From positions 1 through 7,437 of the forward strand of contig JBPCWA010000357.1 in the NCBI GenBank assembly GCA_051009975.1: a DNA stretch of 7,437 nt. Direction: 5' to 3'. Each line of letters starts with the position of its first letter. Position 1 is the stretch's first letter. Of this stretch, positions 1 through 5,300 are shown in pieces. Origin of the DNA: Tectiglobus sp051009975. Its GTDB lineage: Bacteria > Pseudomonadota > Alphaproteobacteria > Rhizobiales > Hyphomicrobiaceae. Both the position numbers and the translations under genes were made by a program. The notes under the pieces were generated by a model, which saw only the letters and a list, made by a program, of their open reading frames with translations, searched no databases and was not told the DNA's origin.

Positions 1-218
1 CCATGAATAGACGTCTCGCCGTTGCGGACTGCCCCGATCAGAAGTGCCGGTACTTTACTCTGAAGGAATAGCACGGTGCCGGTAAATTCGACTGCCTCAT
101 CTAGCAACCCACTGGCAGAAGCCGGCGCTATGAGTGCAAAACTCACGATGGTGCATCCGATCAATCCGAAAAATGCACCTCGTGAACGACGCTGCGTGGT
201 GCGTGAATAGGTGATCAT
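1..218 (-). CDS. Secreted beta-lactamase/AmpH-type serine hydrolase, N-terminal part (runs off left edge)
   Basis: Reading the - strand from the ATG at 218 gives 72 open codons up to the window edge, so the 3' end is missing. The first ~35 residues look like a Sec signal peptide: a basic start (ITYSRTTQRRSRG), a hydrophobic core (FFGLIGCTIVSFALIA) and an Ala-X-Ala site (PASA before SGLLDE). The mature part contains VPALLIGAVRNGETSIHG. This matches the first strand-turn-strand of class C beta-lactamase / penicillin-binding serine hydrolases, in which xPGxxxxVVRxGE precedes the catalytic domain. AmpH-like peptidoglycan DD-carboxypeptidase/endopeptidase is the closest guess. The catalytic SxxK and YxN motifs lie outside the window, so activity cannot be judged. 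An in-frame TAG lies upstream with no other start between, which fixes this ATG. The gene is divergent from everything else here. The family call is fairly secure; the specific role is not. Confidence 0.7.
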   Translation of the reverse strand, partial: MITYSRTTQRRSRGAFFGLIGCTIVSFALIAPASASGLLDEAVEFTGTVLFLQSKVPALLIGAVRNGETSIH

Positions 219-483
219 ATTCTCAGGGTTCCCTATGCTGGAGTTGCTCGTGGCCTATGTAAGTTCAGCGTCGGAGTTCCTTTTTACGCTGTTAAACGGA
301 TAGCTCAAAGTCGGAGAAAGGAAAGCCTGGCGGTCGCTTCTCCGCGCTCACTTTCACTCGCGCCGGCGGCCGTGATCAGCGCTGGGACAATGTGATTTCA
401 CGCGATGAATTGCGTTGAATGGCCACGATCTCACCGGTCTAGCCGATCAGGACGGACAGGATAGTCGGTGGCATAAGGAGCGG

Positions 484-516
484 CTTAGGGAGCAACTTAG
501 GGAGCAGTCAGGAGCA
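484..516. repeat. Short imperfect tandem repeat, CTTAGGGAGCA unit
   Basis: CTTAGGGAGCA occurs at 484-494 and again at 496-506, a 12-nt period. A degenerate third copy (TCAGGAGCA) lies at 508-516, and AAGGAGC precedes the first copy. The stretch is G/A-rich and lies in non-coding DNA. It is too small to assign a function; replication slippage in an unconstrained region is the simplest explanation. Confidence 0.5.
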
Positions 517-605
517 GTTGCGGAGGAGCCCGGACCGGCGATGAGCAGATCGGTTTTCGAAGACTGAAATTGGACCTCGAACCCTTGTGTCCGAAATTGC
601 GGTAC

Positions 606-612
606 GAGGAGA
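606..612 (+). promoter_or_regulatory. Ribosome binding site of the broken cyclase gene
   Basis: GAGGAGA lies 10 nt upstream of the ATG at 623. The translation from this ATG begins MVRTIIDLSRPLEN, the usual start of the cyclase family. The site therefore supports 623 as the original start of the now broken gene. Confidence 0.55.
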
Positions 613-622
613 TCAATTGGTG

Positions 623-1350
623 ATGGTGCGCACGATCATCGACCTGTCCCGTCCATTGGAGAATACGTTCAACGCCGATCCGCCCGGATTGGCACCCCAG
701 ATCGACTAATTTGATCACGCTGTAACACCAGAACACCAGCGCAGATGCTCGACTTTTTTCTGGCGTTAGCGCTGACGAACTGCCGGGTGGTGAAGGTTGG
801 GCCGTCAAGCGGGCGCACGTTTCGATGCATAATGGCACACATCTCGATGCGCCCTACCACTACCACTCGACAATGAATAACGGCGAGCAGGCGATGACAA
901 TTGACGAGCTGCCACTCGAATGGTGTATCGGGCGCGGTGTCAAACTCGATTTCCGAAAATTCGCTGACGGATACGTCGCCAGCCCCGCCGATGTTATGCG
1001 AGAACTTGAGCGGATCGGCCATCGGTTGGCACCCTTGGATATTGTGGTGATCAATACCGCAGCGTCAGACCATTATGGAACGGATAGATGTGTGACGTCC
1101 GGTTGCGGCATGGGGCGAGAAGCCACGCTGTTCTTGTTGAGGCAAGGCGCGCGTAACAGGCACAGACGCTTGGAGTTGGGATGCACCGTTCGCCTATACG
1201 GCGCAGCGGGTCAGAGATACCGGAGATGCGTCCTTGATCTGGGAACGCCATCGTGCCGGAATGGAGATCGGGTGCTGTTGTTTTCCGGTGAAGATCAAGG
1301 CAGCGAGCACCGGGTGGTGTCGCGGCGTCGCAATTGTTGACGAAGAATGA
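623..1350 (+). pseudogene. Cyclase-family protein (PF04199, kynurenine-formamidase-like), multiply disrupted
   Basis: Joining three frames gives a nearly full-length metal-dependent cyclase/amidohydrolase. The N-terminus runs from 623 (IDLSRPLEN, NADPPGLAPQID). It is broken by TAA at 707, where homologues usually have Tyr, then continues FDHAV. One frame change lies at about 735-745 (before MLDFF) and another in the T-run at 754-761 (before GVSADELPGGEGWAVKR). The central part contains HNGTHLDAPYHYH (starting at the His codon 828), the family metal-binding and catalytic motif HxGTHxDxPxH, followed by IDELPLEW, GVKLDFR and GCGMGREATL. A third frame change near 1150 leads into VTGTDAWSWDAPFAYTAQR and IWERHRAGMEIG, ending at TGA 1348-1350. 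Between EIG and FPVKI about 20 family residues are missing. Intact members are about 260 residues and hydrolyse or cyclise amide-type substrates; the substrate here is unknown. With five independent lesions this is a pseudogene and not one sequencing error. The longest remaining open piece is 825-1340. Confidence 0.88.
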
Positions 1351-1534
1351 GAGAAGGTGATGGCAAGGATAAAAGTCCACAAACGTGATGCGCGCACGGA
1401 CATGCTGGTGAAAACTTCGAGGTGTTTGCCGATGTGTTACCCAAGGAACAGCCCGCACCATTCGAGCCCCCTATACGAGGATCTCTCCAAAGGCCGAGCT
1501 CCCGTCTCTCCCAATCTCGTCGCTCGGCATAGTC
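1351..1534 (+). other. Coding-like remnant after the cyclase pseudogene, unrecognised
   Basis: Directly after the pseudogene stop, one frame gives a possible start at 1357/1360 behind GAGAAGG (MARIKVHKRDARTDMLVKT). It then turns into unlikely protein. A different frame (1389-1527) gives a much more protein-like run: HGHAGENFEVFADV, then LPKEQPAPFEPP, ending at TAG 1528. This looks like two frames of one former small gene, or the 3' end of a gene whose start is lost. It would have been co-transcribed with the cyclase and ends just before the terminator. I do not recognise the family, and the stretch may be non-coding. Confidence 0.3.
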
Positions 1535-1571
1535 GGCCCCGGTCTCCCCCCGTACCGGGGCCTATTCTTTT
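1535..1571 (+). terminator. Strong intrinsic (Rho-independent) terminator
   Basis: A perfect 9-bp GC-rich stem, GGCCCCGGT (1535-1543) with ACCGGGGCC (1554-1562), encloses a 10-nt C-rich loop. It is followed by TATTCTTTT (1563-1571). The T-rich tail exists only in the + direction, so it ends transcription coming from the cyclase-remnant region. It also isolates mnmE, whose start lies 66 nt downstream, which implies that mnmE has its own promoter in between. It could equally be the surviving terminator of an older upstream gene. Confidence 0.85.
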
Positions 1572-1595
1572 CGCTGGTGCCTCTCTCGTGCGGTC

Positions 1596-1616
1596 TACAA
1601 TCCGGCATTTGCCGGA
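1596..1616 (+). promoter_or_regulatory. Possible mnmE promoter -10 with adjoining palindrome
   Basis: TACAAT at 1596-1601 is a good -10 match in the short space between the terminator and mnmE. No convincing -35 lies 16-18 nt upstream. It overlaps a perfect 7+7-bp palindrome, TCCGGCA (1601-1607) and TGCCGGA (1610-1616) with a TT centre. The palindrome would cover the transcription start or form a small hairpin at the 5' end of the mRNA. Placement after a terminator supports a promoter here, but the exact elements are an inference. Confidence 0.35.
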
Positions 1617-1636
1617 AAAATACTTGTAAGACCGTC

Positions 1637-3154
1637 ATGTCAGCCGCAACCCCAAGTGACACAATTTACGCTTTGTCAAGCGCTCCCGGACGCGCAGCCA
1701 TTGCGGTCGTGCGCATTTCAGGTCCGCAGGTCCCCGATCTGCTCGCGCGACTGGCACCGCCAGTTCCAGCACCACGGAAGGCGGTTGTACGGCAGATCCG
1801 TCATCCTAAATCACGCGCAGTAATAGATCGTGGACTGGTTGTTTATTTTTCTGAACGCAGTAGCGCCACGGGTGAGGCTCTCCTGGAATTGCACGTGCAT
1901 GGCGGAAGAGCCGTGTTAAACGCGATCTTTGATGCGCTTTCAAACTTTGATCGATGTCGCCCAGCGGAAGCTGGCGAATTTGCGCGTCGCGCCTTTGATA
2001 ACGGCAAACTCGATCTTACGGCCGCAGAAGGCTTGGCCGATCTTGTTGACGCCGAGACGGAGGCTCAGCGTCGCCAGGCCCAGAGACAGGCCGATGGCGC
2101 GCTTGCACGTCTTTACGAGGAATGGCGAGCAGAGCTGATCCGGGCCCAAGGATTCGTCGAGGCGGCTATAGACTTTTCAGACGAAAGTGACGTTGGAGAG
2201 TCGACCTATCTTCACGCGCATGCCATTGCGCAAAACTTAAATAACCAGATCCTGGCGCATGTCGCCGGCGCCTATCGTGGTGAAATTGTTCGCGACGGCT
2301 TTCGTATTGTCATTGCCGGTCCGCCCAATGCCGGCAAGTCCAGTCTGCTCAATGCATTGGCCCGCCGCGACGCAGCGATCGTCTCGGCCGAGGAGGGGAC
2401 AACACGGGATGTGATTGAGGTGCGGCTCGATATAGGAGGCTATTTCGTGGTTGTCAGCGATACGGCTGGCTTGCGTAAAACCCAAAGTCTTGTCGAGCAG
2501 GAGGGCGTGCGCCGAACGCTAGCGCGCGCCAGTGAGGCAGATTTGGTGCTCTGGTTGCAAGACGGAACGGCGAAAACTCACTCCCGTCCGCCTCCCGGTC
2601 TATCGGAAGCAGCTGTCCAGGTCGTTTTGACCAAGGCCGATCTCGGCAGTTGCGCGGATTGGGTCGACCGGGCCGACACTTTGAACCCCGCGGGGATGTT
2701 CCAAGGTGCGACAGCCAATTTCGCCAGCGCGATTGCAGTTTCTGCGAAGACAGGGCAGGGCCTGGGCGAACTCACACAATCCATCGTCACTATCCTCGAA
2801 GAATATGCGTCGTCTGCTCCAGACGTCGTGCCAACGAATGCGCGCCACCGCGCGGCGCTCGCCGACACAGCCGGCCATCTTGAAATGTTTCTGAGAGCCG
2901 GCACACCGACGGCCAAGGAAAACGGGCAGGAAAGCGAGCAGGAAGGTGCACAACGCGGAAGTCCGCAGAAGGCGCTCGAAAATGGGTCGCAACATGCGCT
3001 GGCGGGTGCGATTGCGCATCATCTAGAGAACGGCTTGGAGCTTCGTGCGGAAGATCTGCGCCTGGCAGCGTTGGCGTTGGGACGCATCACTGGCCGTATC
3101 GACTCGGAGGATGTACTTGACGAGATCTTTTCCCGATTCTGCATTGGTAAATGA
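1637..3154 (+). CDS. mnmE: tRNA uridine-5-carboxymethylaminomethyl modification GTPase MnmE, with a C-terminal-domain insertion
   Basis: MnmE (TrmE/ThdF) works with MnmG in the cytoplasm to install the carboxymethylaminomethyl-type group on U34 of tRNAs, using GTP, a folate one-carbon donor and FAD. An N-terminal folate-binding domain begins DTIYALSS, APGRAAIAVVRISGP. It carries the conserved blocks HGG (88-90), RPAEAGEFARRAF (108-120) and the helical FDNGKLDLTAAEGLADL region. The G domain shows G1 GPPNAGKS (228-235), G2 GTTRD (254-258), G3 DTAG (275-278), G4 TKAD (332-335; usually NKxD) and G5 SAK (369-371). The C-terminus is FCIGK, with the conserved Cys502. At 505 residues it is longer than the usual ~430-455. 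The excess is a hydrophilic insertion at about 421-466. I chose the ATG at 1637 because homologues begin just before DTIxALSS; an in-frame extension to 1577 adds only MPLSCGLQ-type sequence unlike the family. The Shine-Dalgarno is weak. A consensus parS follows 12 nt after the stop. Confidence 0.96.
   Translation: MSAATPSDTIYALSSAPGRAAIAVVRISGPQVPDLLARLAPPVPAPRKAVVRQIRHPKSRAVIDRGLVVYFSERSSATGEALLELHVHGGRAVLNAIFDALSNFDRCRPAEAGEFARRAFDNGKLDLTAAEGLADLVDAETEAQRRQAQRQADGALARLYEEWRAELIRAQGFVEAAIDFSDESDVGESTYLHAHAIAQNLNNQILAHVAGAYRGEIVRDGFRIVIAGPPNAGKSSLLNALARRDAAIVSAEEGTTRDVIEVRLDIGGYFVVVSDTAGLRKTQSLVEQEGVRRTLARASEADLVLWLQDGTAKTHSRPPPGLSEAAVQVVLTKADLGSCADWVDRADTLNPAGMFQGATANFASAIAVSAKTGQGLGELTQSIVTILEEYASSAPDVVPTNARHRAALADTAGHLEMFLRAGTPTAKENGQESEQEGAQRGSPQKALENGSQHALAGAIAHHLENGLELRAEDLRLAALALGRITGRIDSEDVLDEIFSRFCIGK
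2900..3034 (+). other. In-frame hydrophilic insertion within mnmE
   Basis: These codons (residues ~422-466) lie between LADTAGHLEMFLRAG and LELRAEDLRLAALALGRITG. In ordinary MnmE proteins those two helices are separated by only a few residues. The inserted segment is rich in Glu, Gln, Gly, Ser and Asn and has little hydrophobic content until AGAIAHHL. The tripeptide ENG recurs three times (KENGQ, LENGS, LENGL), which hints at origin by local duplication. The frame is kept and the C-terminal FCIGK is intact. The insertion probably forms a surface loop on the helical domain. Exact boundaries depend on alignment. Confidence 0.75.
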
Positions 3155-3166
3155 GTCAAACCGAGG

Positions 3167-3182
3167 TGTTTCACGTGAAACA
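3167..3182. promoter_or_regulatory. parS: parS centromere site (perfect 16-bp palindrome)
   Basis: TGTTTCACGTGAAACA is identical to the widely conserved bacterial chromosomal parS consensus bound by ParB. It lies 12 nt after the mnmE stop, about 3.7 kb from the parB gene in this window. ParB loads here as a CTP-dependent sliding clamp, and ParA acts on the resulting complex to segregate the origin region. Its presence with parAB in the same window makes the assignment very secure. Confidence 0.95.
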
Positions 3183-3217
3183 ATTGAGTCTTTTTTGAGT
3201 CGATCCTGATTTGGGGA

Positions 3218-3239
3218 AGTATAGATTGGAATCTATACT
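3218..3239. repeat. Perfect 10+10-bp inverted repeat, operator-like
   Basis: AGTATAGATT (3218-3227) and AATCTATACT (3230-3239) are exact reverse complements around a GG centre. The arms are AT-rich and no T-tract follows, so it is not an intrinsic terminator. Each arm contains TATAGAT, a plausible -10 element. On the + strand a TTGAGT (3195-3200) lies 19 nt upstream, a long but conceivable spacing. Both features suit an operator for a dimeric regulator or a nucleoid protein overlapping a promoter. No regulator gene is nearby to name. Confidence 0.6.
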
Positions 3240-3431
3240 GAGATACAATTTGGGTAGGTGCGCCACTGAGGAGTCAATCCAAGTCGAAGAAGCTGGGCGG
3301 ACTTGGGTGGGGGCCAGACGTGTGGTACGTCGTCACGACACCTTGTGCGTTCCCAGATATTTTGACCCTGAGCAACGTCTTGCGCTAGACCTCGCGCCAA
3401 ACAAGACGTCGCCAAGTGAGTAACGAGTAAG

Positions 3432-5300
3432 ATGACTATGGCCTTTGACGTGATTGTGGTCGGAGGTGGCCACGCGGGAACCGAAGCAGCCGCTGCTGCA
3501 GCGCGCCTTGGTGCGCGGACCGCCCTCGTGACCCATTCGTTCGCGACTATCGGTGAAATGTCCTGCAATCCCGCGATCGGCGGGCTTGGTAAAGGTCACT
3601 TGGTCCGCGAGATTGACGCGCTCGATGGCCTGATGGGCCGGGTTGCCGACGCTGCGGGTATTCAATTTCGCCTCTTGAATAGATCAAAGGGCCCCGCCGT
3701 CCAGGGGCCGCGCGCGCAGGCAGATCGCAGTCTTTATCGCTCGGCGATGCAGGATGAAATTCGAGCTCTGAGCGACCTGGTGGTCATTGAGGATGGGGTT
3801 GAAGATCTCGATGTGGTCAACGGTCGGGCCTGCGGTGTTGTCACTGCAAGCGGCACCAAATATCGCTGCGCGGCGATCGTTCTCACGACTGGCACGTTTT
3901 TGCGAGGCATGATCCATATCGGTTCATCGCAGACGCCGGCCGGTCGTATGGGCGAGGCACCGACGACAAAACTATCCGAGCGACTACTGGCCCTTGAACT
4001 GCGACTGGGTCGTCTAAAAACAGGAACCCCGGCGCGGCTCGCTCAGTCAACCATCGCATGGGATCAATTGGAGTCACAACCGGGCGATGATCCGCCTGTG
4101 CCGTTCTCCTTTTTGACCGAGCGCATACCATCAGAACAAGTGTGCTGTCACATCACGGCGACGACACCGGAAACCCATGCCATCGTTCGCGAAAATATCG
4201 AAAAGTCAGCAATGTATTCCGGGCAGATTGAGGGTGTAGGGCCGCGTTATTGTCCTTCCATTGAGGATAAGATTATGCGCTTCGCCGACCGCGAGCGGCA
4301 TCAGATTTTTCTCGAACCCGAAGGCCTGGAGAGCGAACTCGTCTATCCAAATGGAATTTCAACATCGCTTCCGGTCGACGTCCAGGAACGATTTATCCGC
4401 ACCATTCCTGGGCTGGCCAACGCCCAGATCGTACGACCAGGCTATGCGATCGAATACGATTTTGTTGATCCCAGAGAGCTTCTCCCAACACTGGAAGTCA
4501 AACGTTTGCCAGGGCTCTATTTGGCAGGTCAGATCAACGGGACGACCGGCTACGAAGAGGCTGGCGCTCAAGGTCTCGTGGCTGGTCTCAACGCGGCGTT
4601 GATCGCGTCAGGTGCAGGCGATCCTTTCTTGTTGTCGCGGACCGAAGCCTACATAGGCGTGATGATCGATGATTTGGTCACTCGGGGAGTTAGCGAACCC
4701 TATCGCATGTTTACGTCTCGAGCGGAGTACCGCCTGAAATTGCGGGCCGACAATGCCGACCAGAGGCTCACCGGACGCGCAATTGCCCTCGGCTGCGTAG
4801 GCGCTCAGAGACAACAGGCCTACCTCAAGAAAGAAAAAGATCTCGCGTTAGCCCGCAATCTTCTCGACAGCCACACCCTCACACCCAGTGCCGCACGTCA
4901 GAAAGGTTTTGAAATCAATCAAGATGGCCGGAGACGAACGGCCTTTGATCTGCTCGCATATCCGTCAGTCAATATCCAACGTCTGTCGCAGGTCTGGCCT
5001 GTCTTAAACCGTATTCCGCCCGGTCTCCACCAGCAGCTCGAAATCGATGGCCGATATGCCGCCTACGTGGCCCGACAAGACGCGGATGTCGAGGCCCTGC
5101 GAAAAGATGAGCTCATCGCAATTCCGAAGGACTTTGATTTCCAAAGTATTTCCGGTTTGTCGACTGAAATCTGTCAGAAACTACGGCATCAACGGCCAGT
5201 TACACTGGCCCAGGCCGCGCGCATCGATGGTATTACTCCAGCGGCTCTCTTGCTGGTCCGCGCTCACCTTAAGAAAGCTCAGAGGCGGCGGACTGCGTGA
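3432..5300 (+). CDS. mnmG: tRNA uridine-5-carboxymethylaminomethyl modification enzyme MnmG (GidA), FAD-dependent
   Basis: MnmG is the FAD- and NADH-using partner of MnmE in modifying U34 of tRNAs read at two-fold degenerate codons. At 622 residues it has the normal family length. The N-terminal Rossmann FAD motif is GGGHAG (11-16), preceded by FDVIVV. Conserved family blocks follow in order: MSCNPAIGGLGKGHL (43-57), KGPAVQGPRAQAD (86-98), TTGTFLRG (152-159), GRLKTGTP (193-200), the cysteine block GVGPRYCPSIEDK (268-280, Cys274), LYLAGQINGTTGYEEAGAQG (362-381) and FTSRAEYRL (427-435). The C-terminal helical region that binds MnmE is present. Nothing is broken. The start may be the ATG at 3432 (GAG at 3425-3427) or the ATG at 3438 (MAFDV); homologues do not decide between them. 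The gene ends in a 4-nt GTGA overlap with rsmG, implying translational coupling. Confidence 0.97.
   Translation: MTMAFDVIVVGGGHAGTEAAAAAARLGARTALVTHSFATIGEMSCNPAIGGLGKGHLVREIDALDGLMGRVADAAGIQFRLLNRSKGPAVQGPRAQADRSLYRSAMQDEIRALSDLVVIEDGVEDLDVVNGRACGVVTASGTKYRCAAIVLTTGTFLRGMIHIGSSQTPAGRMGEAPTTKLSERLLALELRLGRLKTGTPARLAQSTIAWDQLESQPGDDPPVPFSFLTERIPSEQVCCHITATTPETHAIVRENIEKSAMYSGQIEGVGPRYCPSIEDKIMRFADRERHQIFLEPEGLESELVYPNGISTSLPVDVQERFIRTIPGLANAQIVRPGYAIEYDFVDPRELLPTLEVKRLPGLYLAGQINGTTGYEEAGAQGLVAGLNAALIASGAGDPFLLSRTEAYIGVMIDDLVTRGVSEPYRMFTSRAEYRLKLRADNADQRLTGRAIALGCVGAQRQQAYLKKEKDLALARNLLDSHTLTPSAARQKGFEINQDGRRRTAFDLLAYPSVNIQRLSQVWPVLNRIPPGLHQQLEIDGRYAAYVARQDADVEALRKDELIAIPKDFDFQSISGLSTEICQKLRHQRPVTLAQAARIDGITPAALLLVRAHLKKAQRRRTA

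Larger units (their letters stand above)
219..622. other. Intergenic / degraded stretch without a convincing gene
   Basis: These 404 nt separate the divergent hydrolase from the cyclase pseudogene. I see no complete gene. On the + strand, codons 296-418 are open between a TAA at 293 and a TGA at 416. Their translation looks protein-like (GRFSALTFTRAGG, then QRWDNVISRDELR before the stop), but there is no usable start codon and I do not recognise it. It may be the tail of a lost gene. A short purine-rich repeat lies at 484-516. On the - strand, GCTCAA (303-308) and TTTTTA (281-286) could be read as a -35/-10 pair with a 16-nt spacer for the hydrolase gene, but the match is weak. This stretch is probably worn-down former coding DNA plus the hydrolase promoter. 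Confidence 0.4.
3155..3431. other. mnmE-mnmG intergenic region (parS, palindrome, possible mnmG promoter)
   Basis: This 277-nt gap interrupts an otherwise tightly packed cluster. Besides parS (3167-3182) it has two copies of TTGAGTC (3184-3190, 3195-3201) flanking a T-run, then a perfect inverted repeat at 3218-3239. TTGACC (3362-3367) followed 17 nt later by CTAGAC (3385-3390) is a second, weak promoter candidate about 40 nt before mnmG. An open frame of 70 codons from a TTG at 3211 to TAA 3421-3423 has no family resemblance and I do not treat it as a gene. No intrinsic terminator follows mnmE, so read-through into mnmG remains possible. Confidence 0.5.

Noticed and set aside
497..1461. Several - strand open frames of 64-136 codons
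   Set aside because: They are antisense shadows of the cyclase pseudogene and flanking DNA. Their sequences are low-complexity and family-less, whereas the + strand shows a clear conserved protein.
1577..1636. Upstream in-frame extension of mnmE
   Set aside because: The added residues are unlike any MnmE N-terminus and cover the likely promoter and palindrome. Family members start just before DTIxALSS, which supports the ATG at 1637.
1890..1899. TGCACGTGCA palindrome in mnmE resembling a parS core
   Set aside because: Only the CACGTG core is shared. The GTTT/AAAC arms required for ParB recognition are absent, and the bases encode the conserved LHVHGG motif.
3211..3423. 70-codon open frame with a TTG start between mnmE and mnmG
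   Set aside because: It has no family resemblance and a poor ribosome site, it starts on the edge of the palindrome, and it is rich in Arg with no domain-like pattern. It is more likely chance than a gene.
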